In this document: positions 1 through 10,978 of the stretch, piece after piece | How the letters are laid out: every line of letters starts with the position of its first letter | Position numbering within the stretch: position 1 is the first letter of the stretch | Origin: Stropharia rugosoannulata | Taxonomy: Eukaryota > Basidiomycota > Agaricomycetes > Agaricales > Strophariaceae | Reading direction: 5' to 3' | Length of the DNA: 64,000 bases | Assembly (NCBI GenBank): GCA_028532985.1 | Contig: JANCIK010000011.1 | Location: 186,001-250,000 of the forward strand | The notes under the pieces: model-generated | The model's input: only the letters and a program-made list of their open reading frames with translations | Databases searched by the model: none | What the model was told of the DNA's origin: nothing | Program-made: the position numbers and the translations under genes

Positions 1-229
1 TACTATTACTAAACCAAGGTAAAAAGGACATTTTTCAGAGAAAGTACATAGGGATTTATTAATCATATACATTAGCTTGCTGTAAGCTATAAGGAGGGGA
101 TGACAATTGTATAGTAGGCTCTCCACTCGCTGCCAGGAGGCCAATTTCACACGCTTTTTCAGAGTCCGATGTGTGAGCTCGGTGATGCCGACCGCATCAC
201 TTACATCATCAAATCCCAGCTCCGGCACG

Positions 230-575
230 TCAGCACGTCAAAATTGTGAGTACAAGTCAATTTCTCAATTTCTGCGCGTGCAACACACACCTTGCATTAA
301 ATTTCTGTGCGCAGTGTAAAAATTCCGCGCGGGCATTTCTATGCATGCTTTTGGACAAAAAACATGTATTTGACTCGAAAAACTCACCCTGCGCAGATTT
401 CAGACACTGCATTTCTGCGCGCGCGGAATTTCAACTTCTGCGGGGCACTTCAAATTTCTGCAGGGTGTTTATAATTTCCGCGGGGCATTCAACTTTTCTG
501 CGGGGCACAAGATTGCTCAAAAAATTGCGCGGAATAAAAGTACACATGGACCGCCATATCGGAGGGACGAAATCC
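230..575 (+). repeat. Short dispersed repeat, copy 1
   Basis: This AT-rich stretch is filled with degenerate copies of a TTTCTGCGCGG-like motif (about ten in 300 bp). It ends in GGAATAAAAGT followed by a short block ending GCCATA. A second copy at 6640-6955 has the same kind of interior and the same 3' end in the same orientation. It replaces the expected 5' exons of the membrane protein gene that follows. The class is unknown, and no terminal repeats or target duplication were found. Confidence 0.4.
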
Positions 576-1454
576 TCAACCTATTGGTGTTTTTTTATCC
601 TTGTATGGTGTTGCAACCAACTGGGATATGCTACTATTCATGTGTTGTAACTTGGTGCTCATATCACTTGCAGACGGACTCTTGGTACGAGGTTTATGAT
701 TTCCGAAGTAGTCCCTGCTCATAAATACAGATCTGGCGCTGTTACCACGTTTGGGGAGAGTCCATTTACACTATTTTGTTGCCTATTGCATTTCTCCTTG
801 CAGAAATTGGTAAGTATTTTTTTTATCCGTGACAAGCCTTCTGATAACACTAGGCACAGTACTCTACCTTTGCTCCATAATCATCTCGTATACTCAAAAT
901 TATAATCCCCCGATGCCCTTGTTGTTTATACTTAACTGTATTACGTCTGCGGTTATACTTTTATCGCTTGGGTCCACCCTGCTTACTACCTCGTTGATTG
1001 GATATCGCATTTACTCCGTGGCGCGAAGCAGTAACTCAAACATGCGGACACGTCATTTTTCCGTCATTATCGATGCTATTTTTCAGTCAGCCGCAGCATA
1101 CACTGTCATTTCATTGGTTCTAGCAACTGAGGGATTGTCTCCTTTCCATACTCCTGAACCGAATCTTTTTAATGTGCAGCAATATACATCCGGTCTGTTT
1201 ATGAAAATTGCAGTATGTGTTTTTTTAAATATATTACAAAATTAGTGGATATGAGTATTGATTAGTAATCTTAGGGAGCTGCACCAACAGTAATGGTCGC
1301 CCAAGTAGCACTTGCTGCTAAGCAATCAGAAGTATCGGCCAGTGTAGCACACATCAGCGAATTGGAGTTCAATCAGAGACGCTCAGAACTGACGTCTCAG
1401 CTGAATTACGGTGATGTGATCGAGCACAGAGACGTAGAGAAATGTTACGATTAG
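576..1454 (+). pseudogene. Multi-pass membrane protein, 5'-truncated paralogue
   Basis: The exons read to a stop at 1452-1454: 576-684, 731-809, 860-1212 and 1275-1454, with GT-AG introns. The translation has several hydrophobic membrane segments and the family signatures IWRCYHVWG, LLAEI, STLLTTSLIGYRIYSV and FQSAAAYTVISL. It matches the gene at 3284-4567 exon for exon. The start codon, N-terminus and first membrane segments are missing, because the upstream sequence is a repetitive block. It belongs to a family of unnamed multi-spanning proteins common in mushroom genomes (recalled, not searched). No function can be given. It is probably a pseudogene, unless an upstream exon lies outside the window. 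Confidence 0.6.
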
Positions 1455-3283
1455 CTGTGCATTCATTTGAGATTGCTTTATAATACACAAACAAGCAGGG
1501 TTGTACTATCATGTTTATCGTGTTCTCTCCACCTACCGGTGCCTCGATGGACGATAGTTCAGATCTCTGACCCCACAATAACATGAAACGGGAGAGCATT
1601 GACCCATGTTCGCAAAGGCGATTGATGATTCATGAACAGAGTGCAGAGGCGATCTGCAGAGTGCTGAGATTTTTATATATACTGCTCCCGCGCGGCACAA
1701 ACTGAGGGAACATTTCTTCTTCACCATCTCCTGGGAATTTCTATTTCTTTTAGATCGAGAGTACATTGTTTTGGGAATGGTTACAATACATGTGCACTTT
1801 CTTCTCACTAAAAATAACATAATACATCGTCATTAATGTTATGTAAAAGTGCATAAGCAATGTTTTTGCTTCCTATTTTGTTGTTATGATCACATTAAAA
1901 CAGCTAAAATCACTTGTATTTAGAACAGGATGCATTGAAGCTATATATCTGTCTCTTAAAATTAAATAAATTGTAGTCCCCTCCTGGTACATTGAAAGGG
2001 TATTAACAATGATTCATTGTGTTGCTTCAATCGATAATATGTGTTCAAACACCGGATTTGATCTCTCTAGACTTTATTCAGATTCTATATATGCCGAATG
2101 AAGTGAATCAAGAAATGTCCTACAAGTTTGAGACGCGCGCGCAGCCCCATCAAAGTGTGGCGCGCGTGGGAATACTTGTGCAAAAACCGCATCATAGATG
2201 GTGTTGCAGTGCAGCCGGCTGGCAGGGGTCTTAAGAAGGTGCCAAAAGGGTACCTGATACGCCCAACTACTCCACTTTCCCACCATGCCTGATGTACTTG
2301 ACCACGGCAATCCACCCCAATATCTCTTATAAAGACGTAGATGGCCACGTATTCTTCCATTCACATCCAAGCTTTCTATGGAAACATCACCAGAACTACG
2401 GAGAAAGAATTGACGAATAAAAAGAAAGGGAGCATGTAATGGCCGTGGAGAGTGGAATGCAGCCATCAGAGCGGTGTGGCGTTGGTCGCGAGGCCTTGTG
2501 TTGGAGGACATACTGCCAATAAATTAATTTTAATGAGATGGGATGCCGGTTTCAGGAAGAGTGTCTATTCCTGTAGATCAAATGTATCAAACGACCTCTG
2601 GAAATGATAAACATACATTAATATGCATCCGAACTACTATATGTCTTTCTACGGGATTGCCAAAACCATCCACCGATTAATACAGAAAGACAGAGTAAGA
2701 AATGACAATTGACGCTGTATACTGTTACATTAGTGTGTACTGCACATGAACATTTTGCAATAGCAACTCAGTACAGATGTGTGTAGTCCACGGGTTGTTT
2801 GTTTCACATGGGGTCTTTCTCCAAGAATTTTGGTACCCTGTTTCCCGTCCGCTGTTGATCGTTATCACTCTAAGCATAACATGGATCTTTATTCGTAGTG
2901 GAGATTCCACAGTAAACAGCCACCATCTGACCATGGTATGTAAAGACTTTATGAATGAATGAAACTATGCCTGTCAATTACATTGATATATGCAAGAAGT
3001 AGTGTAAATATAGGATAGAGAAGACTACAGAGCCTTCTTTCTATGCACCGATTGGTTGTGGTAACGCTAACCTTATATATTTGTTCTCATTTCACTGATT
3101 CAGAAATATGTCACCCATGTCAAGATGCAAAAGGTCAGCTGACTATCGTGCCGGTGCATAAGCAGTTATAAGATGGGATGGATATAGGTACTTTGATGTT
3201 TTAGATTTGCAAGATTGCAGACCTTGCATCAATGTTTCACCTTGTCGCACAGTTTGTGCGTATAAAAAGAGGCTGGGTTTACA
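1455..3283. other. Intergenic, no convincing gene
   Basis: This stretch is AT-rich. The only sizeable reading frame is a minus-strand ORF at 2074-2511 (145 codons, starting MSSNTRPRD). It has no recognisable domain and no visible splice partners, so it is noted only as a weak candidate. A TATAAAAAG box at about 3261 probably belongs to the gene starting at 3284. Confidence 0.4.
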
Positions 3284-4567
3284 ATGTCTTCCCATAAAAA
3301 GCTCTTATCACTTCCGAATATGTCTTCCTCAGCCAACTCCGGGCTTCCCTCCCCCTCGGCCGAATATGGTGTTGTGGCCACTGATTTCAATGACTCTATG
3401 TTCACCGTATTGCTATTTGGTATGTTTTATGATCTATAAATTTCGCAAGACAAGTCTCAATTACCTTCAATTGATTGTGTAGGAATGTATTCCATGATTT
3501 ACGTATATACAATGTATATTTATCGTAAGTTTATATGTGTAACTGCACAGTGCGATTCTTAGGAAACGTCAGTGAGATGCAAGGGTATATCAAAGGGGAA
3601 CATGGCCGTACTCGCAACAATCACAGTGTTGTACTTGATTAACATTGCACTTACAGCGGCTGGATGGATCACGAGTCGAGCTGACTTTCTGGGAACAATT
3701 GACCAGTCCATTGATAATGTCTTTCTCATCATCGTTTCCGGGAATAATTGGCAAGTTCTATTTAACATCGTGGGTAACCTTCTTTCTATGACTCTAGCCG
3801 ATGGACTACTGGTATGGGCTGCATTGATTACTAGATTGCAGGTACTAAGGCTAATTGAAATCAGATCTGGCGCTGTTACCATGTTTGGGGAGGATCAATT
3901 TACTCTATCGTAATACCCATTTTATTTGTTTTGGCGGAGATAGGCAAGTCTCGTTCATTTGTCTCCAGATAGACGCTGATATACAGCGTAGCATTAAACC
4001 TTACAGCAATAGTTATTGCCTGTATCAGTAACCTCAGTCCCCTGCCAAACGTCGCAGTTCTCTACAATAATCTTTCATGTGCAGCAATATTTATGTCATT
4101 TGGCTCTACTACACTTATGACATTGTTGATTGCATATCGCATTTACTCTGTGTCACAAGAAAGAAAAGGGAAATTCCATACACGCCCCTTCGTTTCCATT
4201 GTAGATGCCATCGTACAATCAGCCGCAGCCTATACAGCGGCTTCACTCCTTTTCGCGATTTCGGGGATAGTTCCTGCCACTCAGTCTACAAAAACCACGC
4301 TGTTCAATTTGCAAGGATATGCATACGCTGTGTTTGCGACAACTGCTGTATGCGCACGTATAAGTAAACAGTATTGTTCTGATAATTCTTTCGTTTTAGG
4401 GAGCCGCACCCACAATTATGGTTGCCCGAGTAGCACTTGCTGCTCAATGTTCCGAAGGGTCTCGCATTGGAAATAACATCAGCGACTTGGAGTTTAACAT
4501 GGGACCGTCTTCTGAGGCAGCCCCAAATCCAAGGGAGAGTGGCAATCCAGAAGAAACTTCTGATTAG
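3284..4567 (+). CDS. Multi-pass membrane protein (fungal 7TM-like family)
   Basis: The reading starts at the ATG at 3284 (MSSHKKLLSLPN) and runs through several small exons: about 3284-3419, 3483-3525, 3563-3811, 3865-3948, 3987-4347 and 4400-4567. It gives about seven hydrophobic segments, for example MAVLATITVLYLINIALTAA and SLLFAISGIV. Family signatures include LADGLL/IWRCYHVWG, FVLAEI, LIAYRIYSVS and IVQSAAAYT. The C-terminus is hydrophilic and Ser/Pro/Glu-rich, after GAAPTIMVARVAL. It closely resembles the truncated copy at 576-1454, so the two are a tandem duplicate pair. A TATA-like box lies just upstream. The phase between exons 2 and 3 does not close cleanly by eye, so that boundary may be wrong or the gene damaged. 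A plasma-membrane location is an inference; substrate and role are unknown. Confidence 0.6.
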
Positions 4568-5042
4568 TTCAGCATGAATCTGGTTGGACATTTACAATTG
4601 AGCCGGATACGTGATTGTTATATCAAAGATTTCTGTCATCCTGGTATTTGTTTATATAGTCGTGCGCTGGAGATCGGTTACAATGCTTGTATATGTCATA
4701 CCTGTGAGACGGTGCTTATCAAAGCTTGCAGCCTCGAGGTATGCACATGCAGTACAGTATACTGCATTTATCCTGGCAAAAGCATTGCGCACTGATGACG
4801 ACCAGGGCTTCTGTCTTGGGGGAAGCTCAGGTAAAGACATGAAGAGGTTTCATAGTACTATTCACATTGTTCACTCGTATATTATAGTCCAATTTATTAC
4901 CTGAGGCCAGGGCAATCGAAGATAGTGTTCCATATGGAAAATATGCAGCCAAAAATATCTCCCACTGACTGAATGCCAGATATATTTAAGAAGTACACAG
5001 TGCACTGTGTCGCTCATTTTCCATTGCACAAGTAGTATGACA
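4568..5042. other. Intergenic
   Basis: No supported gene. It holds the 3' flank of the membrane protein gene and the promoter side of the BTB gene. A TATATTTAAG box is present near 4980. Confidence 0.4.
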
Positions 5043-6499
5043 ATGTCACAAGCTGTATATCATCAAGATTTTAACAGGGACGTTAGACAAGTAATTTTTG
5101 AGGTCTGTACAACACATTTTACATCGTCCTAACAGACATTCTGATATATAATTCCTAGGCTGGCGGCATCCGCTTCAAAACAGATGCTACACGCCTCGCT
5201 CATCAAAGTACATTTATTTCCGACATGCTTTTCAATGGTTCAGTTCTTGGTGCTGAAGACGAGGGCACGGATGCTAATCCTATCCAAGTACCGTCCTGCT
5301 CAAGCGATACTTTTTACCACTTTCTGGCATGGTTCAATCACACGTATGTCAATTCTTTTGAACAGTGTGATCAATATCATAACTCTCAATTTAGGCCTTG
5401 GGCAACTCTTGGAATTTCTGAGCTCCAAGGAAACCTTGACGTCTTACATATAAGTCACATGTGGCTTATACAGGAGGGCGTTGATGAGCCGCGCCCATCT
5501 ACGGCCACGGAATCCGTCACGCACAAGTCCGTGTTCCCACGTCGCACAGCCACCGTGCCACAATCTGACTTGCATCGCACTCGGAACAACTATATCCCGC
5601 CTGCATTTCGAGCATTTTTCATTACATTACTCATTAATTCTAGGTCTTTCCTTGCCCCTTTACTTACTCAGCACCTACATTCTAGGATTACACTTATTCC
5701 GTAGGCTATGCTTTGATTTTACATATATAAAGCATGTACTTTATGTAGAAGAAAAAGAAGATTTTGTTTCCCCTCGTCTTAGTGCTCTAGTTTTCATCTC
5801 AGTTCTCGTTCTCGTCGTATACCTCGTCCAGGAGTGGTTCGAAGCTGACGCTGCAGCTTACACTCCCTCGTTCTCACGCCATTTCGTCTTGTTTGTGTTG
5901 TTTTGGGTTGGTTAGAAGCCGTGTGAAACCACCTCGCACCTGTACGCGCTCATAGAGAGCTTCAGCGTATCAGCGTAGATTATGCTATTGATCAGCTCGA
6001 CAAAGCAGGCCTGCCACCATCTAGGCGTCTCAAGCTTGCACGGCAATATGACATCACTCATTGGCTAGGCCCTGCTGTCCGGGACCTTCTCCGTGTACCG
6101 TTGCAGACAATTGTCCGTGACTATATACAGGACATTGGAATGTCGACGTTCTCTGCACTTGCATGTGCCAAAGAAGCCATTGCTGATAACCGACAGAAGG
6201 TGTCCATCAGCCTTATCTATCCGAAGTCGTTTGATGACGGACCATACTGTTCAAGTCCTGAGAAGTGTAAGGAGACTTGGTTTACTGTTTGGATTAGAGA
6301 GATCGGACGTTTGGTTCATAGCCATATTACTTATGTACCTCTCTCCGAGGTAATGGACTATTTTCAAAGCTTACCTTTTGGAGGAATGCATGTTCAATGC
6401 AAGGATTTTGTAATTGAGCGACTTCGCACTTCGATTACGGGTCTTTCCTTAGAAGAGCAGCTAATCCAGGATGCTATTCGACAGATTAGTAGTTTGTAA
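5043..6499 (+). pseudogene. BTB/POZ-domain protein gene, interrupted by a solo LTR
   Basis: Exon 1 (5043-5102) begins MSQAVYHQDFNRDVRQVIFE. A GT-AG intron leads to exon 2 (5159-5343), which holds the typical BTB fold (IRFKTDATRLAHQSTFISDML, then NPIQVPSCSSDTFYHFLAWF). Exon 3 begins at 5395 and reads into LDVLHISHMWLIQEG, where a 491-bp insertion (5482-5972) with a 4-bp target duplication breaks the frame. Beyond the insertion the frame resumes at VDYAIDQLDKAG and continues through the helical C-terminal part (LARQYDITHWLGPAVRDLL) to the stop at 6497-6499. Such BTB proteins usually mediate protein-protein contacts, often with cullin-3 ligases, and are numerous in mushrooms. The role of this one is unknown. 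Apart from the insertion the frame looks undamaged, so the disruption appears recent. Confidence 0.65.
5482..5972. mobile_element. Solo LTR (491 bp) inside the BTB gene
   Basis: The insert begins TGATGAG and ends CGTATCA, so it has TG...CA termini with a 4-bp inverted end (TGAT/ATCA). It is flanked by the direct repeat GCGT at 5478-5481 and 5973-5976. Removing the insert plus one GCGT rejoins the BTB reading frame exactly. It contains a TATATAAAG box near 5728 and long pyrimidine runs but no ORF of its own, as expected of an LTR left by recombination between two LTRs. The parent family is not identified; it differs from the LTRs at 7925 and 51023. Confidence 0.65.
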
Positions 6500-6639
6500 T
6501 GATATATGAATTGTTTGCTTAGATCTATGGAGATTCTTTGTTGACCCTGTGCACGGTGGGCGTTGTGACCAGTCCGTAACACTTGTCAATGTCGGAGTCG
6601 GCAAGAGCATCAGCCGAGCAGCCGGTATTTGGGCCGAAA

Positions 6640-6955
6640 TTTGAGGTGCGCTTAGATTTTACACAAGTCAACTATTTTGCAACCAAATTTAATTGTGCAC
6701 ACAGCACTGATGAGTTGCGGGCCAATTTTTAAAGGTGCGTACATTAAAATCATAACTGCGCTGCAATATCTTATGTGCGCGCTGCTCTTTTTTATGTGCG
6801 CACATGGTAAATTCATATGTGCGCGTGTCAAGTTTAAGTATGCGCGCACTTTTTAAAGTTGCAGACATTTTAAGACACCTTTCACACAACATGAAACCAC
6901 AAAAAAACTCAATGAATTGATGTCGGAATAAAAGTGCAAACGGACTGCCATACCT
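6640..6955 (+). repeat. Short dispersed repeat, copy 2
   Basis: The interior is made of degenerate TATGTGCGCGC/AAATTT motifs. The end CGGAATAAAAGT followed by GGACTGCCATA matches the end of the copy at 230-575 in the same orientation. Divergence is high, so both copies are probably old. No coding sequence and no terminal inverted repeats were seen. Confidence 0.4.
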
Positions 6956-7063
6956 GTGCAGGATGCGGAGTTTCGCGGTTTCTCTTCTGTGAAGTTTTCC
7001 AAGTTCGGAATTAGTGCGAAAGCGAGCCATCTGATTGACGTGCTCCTGGCACGGCATGTATAT

Positions 7064-7924
7064 TAAAAGGTAATACACGGCATGTTGGGCACACGCCCAG
7101 TCGGCCCCAGGCTGTCCGGTTCCTACAGTCGTGCGCCGTTTCCACATCGCGTCCTGCATCCACTCCCACTCCCACTCCCCATGATTTTCCCTGCCAGACA
7201 ACGAACCGCGCAGGCCTGTGGAATACGGACCCCGTGGCCGTGTACACAGCACGCACGGGGTCTGTACCATTGCTCACCGGCCATAGCAAGCCCAACCATC
7301 ATTGTGAAGCACGCTGAACCACGCGTTTAGTTGACTCGAAATCTTCCCCAAGCAAACTCAACCTACAAACGACGACCCATCCCCAAACCATTACAGCTGG
7401 CCCTCCTGTATTCTGACATAGACAGCACGATAAGTACTTCCACAGTAATCCCTGCATATGAACTTACCAAGCCATAAAGAAAGAGCGATGGGACGCCGGT
7501 GATGACAGAAATGATCGAAAAAGAGACCTATAGGATAAATCCCTCAGCCCGGCCAACGCCATCAGAGCTCAAAAGCATGCACGCCAAAATTCTGTAAATC
7601 ATTTCCATGTTTGTCTATGAGCGCCTATTGCCCGTCCTCTTGCAGCAACTCTGACTCTGTTGCGGTTGTTTGTATTTAGCCACGCATTCTCCGTGACGTC
7701 TGGGTTTGGGTACGTTATAGTCTCACCACGATCATGGTAATATACCTGCCATACTGACTCTGGACTTGCGTCACCGTAGGTATTTTAACGGTTGCGATGG
7801 GGCCGGTGGCGACTGTAAGATGTTTGAGAGAAAGTGTTGAGTAAAATTGCCTATTAAGACTATATCAACTAGGTACCAGTGCCGATTGCACAACCGCATT
7901 CATAAATTCAGGGCAGACCGACAA
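7064..7924 (+). repeat. Segmental duplication copy 1, left arm
   Basis: Two blocks (about 7064-7290 and 7625-7924) are nearly the same as 39165-39385 and 40056-40354. The sequence between the blocks differs, so indels have occurred in at least one copy. The arm ends at the target site of the Ty3 element and continues on its far side at 17425. No intact gene is visible in this arm. Confidence 0.75.
7920..7924 (+). repeat. Target site duplication GACAA (left)
   Basis: GACAA lies directly before the 5' LTR and is repeated directly after the 3' LTR at 17425-17429. The uninterrupted paralogous site at 40355-40359 has a single GACAA, which confirms it as the target site. Confidence 0.95.
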
Positions 7925-8746
7925 TGTTAGGGATTATATAAGAAGCAAAGCCTTCTTAAACACACATTAAGATAGAAGATTCATAGAGTAACCGAGTTCC
8001 AGTGACATTTCTCTTTTTCCAGTAGAACAAGTTCTTAATTATATATTTAAAAACATTTAAGCGCTCATTTATCTATTTCTAAAACAACAAGTTAAGCACA
8101 GGACGGTTATTTATAGAAACACAGCCTGCAAAGTTACATACATTGAAACACGTTTGGGTAATTAGCACAGCCTTGTAGTACCAGTATATAAACGGTTTCA
8201 GATGTATTCTTTACAACTTAATCTCATACCACCATCATCTCCTCCACTTGAGTGAGTCTCTGCCATTGCAGACAACCAGAACACTGAAATTACTTATTCT
8301 AATACGGTAAGGTTCTGCTTGCACTAGCTAGTATTACTTTACAAGTCTACACTAACCCACTAACCTTAATAATTAACTAACAAGCTCTAATAGTCGCGCT
8401 CTACCACCTAGTAAGCGCTCGTAACAAGTAACTACAGTACATAATTAGTTACACTCTTTGTATTCCGTGCCACAAGCTGTAATACATAGTAAATCACGCT
8501 TAAGCGCCCGTTAAGCGCCCAAGCTCGTAGCACGCCGTTCACGCTCCCAACAACACGCACTCGTCGTGCCACACTACGTCCACATCACTCACACGTTTAT
8601 TAAGCGCCCGTTAAGTGCCCGTGCTCGTTACACGCCTCGTACACGTTAAGCGCCCATTCAACATTGTGCCACAATCCACGTACTATTAGTATCTTCATTG
8701 GAAGACACCAACGTTACTTGTTCATTTAAATTCATGTACCATAACA
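7925..8746 (+). repeat. 5' LTR
   Basis: 822 bp, TG...CA ends. It contains a TATATAAAC box near 8186 (probable start of U3-driven transcription) and several copies of TTAAGCGCCC in its 3' third (around 8500-8655). Those copies may be a regulatory or packaging repeat, though this is not known. Confidence 0.95.
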
Positions 8747-8747
8747 T

Positions 8748-8761
8748 TGGTGGACGCATTG
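8748..8761 (+). other. Putative primer binding site
   Basis: TGGTGGACGCATTG follows the 5' LTR after one base and begins with TGG, as expected for pairing with the CCA end of a tRNA. The priming tRNA was not identified. Confidence 0.5.
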
Positions 8762-8809
8762 GGAAATTACTTGTACAAGAATACTACTTAGTCTATAAGA
8801 ACTTCAAAC

Positions 8810-10978
8810 ATGAGTTCTACTCAAGTATATCAAGAAGGAGATTTTTCTATGGAGCATGTACAAGAAACATCTACACCACAAGCACCAGGAAATCTTCCTG
8901 TTACACCACCACGCAGAACTACTCATCATGTCCCGCCCTCTCCGCCAGGACGAAGAGTTAGTTTCAGTAAACCAATTACTGAGTCACCCTCTCCTAATCC
9001 AACAACTGTTCCGCAGCCAGATATTCTACTAGCAACCCCATATAAACGGGCTAGTGCAGTTGCTTTGCAACTTAATCATCCCATTACAATGCCTGCTGCT
9101 TTAACCGAAATTACAGCACCAGTAGTAGGGACAAATGACATCGTAAGATATGACGATATTACAATGTTCTTATTAGGATGTCTTCCCTTATCTTCAATTC
9201 GTCCAGATAATCCTAGTTATCTCGCAGCTCTCGGGCGACGTGTCCGTGCATTAGAATTTGCGTTTCAATTCACAGGAAGACGAGCCACGTTTGAAAGTGA
9301 AGAATACCTGGAACAAATAGGGCTCAGGAATAAATATCAAGCAGCATATCAGAAATTATTCCGTATGTTAACTGATCTTGTTATATATAATGGGGACACA
9401 CTAGGATATGGTATTGAAATCAGCCTATATCAAAATCTTATGAGTGAATTAGGACAGCTTAGAGACAATGTGGTACATAATCAAGAGCAGGTTATTCCAG
9501 AGCTACCTATATGGGGGCGGGATAACAATATTAATCTGTTATGGACAGCTAACGATTTTGAAATATTAGGTACCTTATTCAGAGCGGAAACTGAAGCATT
9601 TTTATTGGCCTTACAAAAGAATGAGGCTATTACTAAAGGAAGAAACGCAAATCGGTTTAGTCCTTCTCCTCTAACCGCAAAACAAGAGATCGGAAGCATA
9701 TCTGACATATTAAAGCCACGTAAGCTATCCGCCATCAATCCCAGACTACCCATGTTTGGACCTCCAATTTCAAACAATGGTAGTCGCCGCATGAAGGAAC
9801 TATATGGAGAAAATCAAAAGGAATCTCTACAAAACTTTGAGGATAAAATTAAAGAAGAAATTAGTGACACAGAAAGTTCAACGGCTTCTGGTCGGTCGCA
9901 TATTCCTAGAAGGAGAGGAGGACCTCCAGACGACGACGACGATGGAGATGATAGCCCAAACGAGGGAAATACCAGTCGTAGATCAGAACGATCAATACGT
10001 CATCAAAGTACAAGATCTCGAGGAGAGAGACAAGAGAATCTACGAAGAAATGAACCACAGTTCGACCACAAATTAAAATTGGAAATTATACCTGCCTGGG
10101 ACGGAAATCCAGATGAGCTAGGACGTTGGATAATTAAAATAAACCGTCTCTCTCAACGATCTAGTTTAATATTTAAGCAACTTGGAATGTTGGTCCCTAG
10201 TCGTCTAACAGGATCCGCTGAAGTTTGGTATTATAGCCAAAGCGCAACAGCTAGACAGGAAATAGAACAAGATTGGCATACCCTGAGAAAGGCCATAGGA
10301 GAATATTATATGAATCCAGCTTACATGAACAGACAAAAGTCCAGAGCCAACAAGGCTTCTTATCGAGAAAGTACATATAGCCAAGAATTACCAAGTGAAT
10401 ATGTTATAAGGAAGCTTGAGCTACTAGAACTAGTCTACGACTACACAGATGGAGAATTAATTAATGAGATCATGTCCGGTGCTCCGTCTTACTGGATGAC
10501 AATACTCACACCTCACTTATATTTTAATATTCTGGACTTTCAATGTGCTGTTAAATTTCATGAGGAGAATCTTACTAAGTTGGAATTTACAAGGACTCGG
10601 GTATTCAATCAATACGAGCAAAATACAATCCAGAATAAATCTCGTAACCCTTTCTCTAATTTCCGTGCTCGAACTAATTTAGTGGGATGGAACAAAATAT
10701 CTACTAATCCTCCATTTCCTAAAGACGATAGTACTATTTCTAAAGGAGCTACACCAGAGGATAAAGGAGCAAGACCGTGCAGGCACTGTGGAAGCTCCAA
10801 ACACTGGGATCCAGATTGCAAATATTCAAGGAAAGGAGAAAAAAGAGCTAGGGTAAATAATGCAATGAGCACACCCGAGGAAGAAGATGTAGAGGAAGAA
10901 TATCAGAGATTATATTATGAGACTATCTCAGATTCAGATGAGGAAACTACGGATTTTCAGTTGGAGCTTCAGAATTAG
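8810..10978 (+). CDS. gag: Gag-like polyprotein of the Ty3 element
   Basis: This is a 722-aa ORF beginning MSSTQVYQEGD, downstream of the LTR and primer site. The N-terminal 90 residues are Pro/Thr-rich. A central region around residues 410-600 resembles the capsid domain of Ty3-type gag (AWDGNPDELGRWIIKINRL, then SAEVWYYS and YIMNP-like blocks). Near the end there is one CCHC zinc knuckle of the form C-x2-C-x4-H-x4-C (CRHCGSSKHWDPDC). It forms virus-like particles and packages the element RNA (known for the family). An acidic tail precedes the TAG at 10976-10978. The pol frame overlaps this end by about 37 nt in the -1 frame. Confidence 0.9.
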   Translation: MSSTQVYQEGDFSMEHVQETSTPQAPGNLPVTPPRRTTHHVPPSPPGRRVSFSKPITESPSPNPTTVPQPDILLATPYKRASAVALQLNHPITMPAALTEITAPVVGTNDIVRYDDITMFLLGCLPLSSIRPDNPSYLAALGRRVRALEFAFQFTGRRATFESEEYLEQIGLRNKYQAAYQKLFRMLTDLVIYNGDTLGYGIEISLYQNLMSELGQLRDNVVHNQEQVIPELPIWGRDNNINLLWTANDFEILGTLFRAETEAFLLALQKNEAITKGRNANRFSPSPLTAKQEIGSISDILKPRKLSAINPRLPMFGPPISNNGSRRMKELYGENQKESLQNFEDKIKEEISDTESSTASGRSHIPRRRGGPPDDDDDGDDSPNEGNTSRRSERSIRHQSTRSRGERQENLRRNEPQFDHKLKLEIIPAWDGNPDELGRWIIKINRLSQRSSLIFKQLGMLVPSRLTGSAEVWYYSQSATARQEIEQDWHTLRKAIGEYYMNPAYMNRQKSRANKASYRESTYSQELPSEYVIRKLELLELVYDYTDGELINEIMSGAPSYWMTILTPHLYFNILDFQCAVKFHEENLTKLEFTRTRVFNQYEQNTIQNKSRNPFSNFRARTNLVGWNKISTNPPFPKDDSTISKGATPEDKGARPCRHCGSSKHWDPDCKYSRKGEKRARVNNAMSTPEEEDVEEEYQRLYYETISDSDEETTDFQLELQN

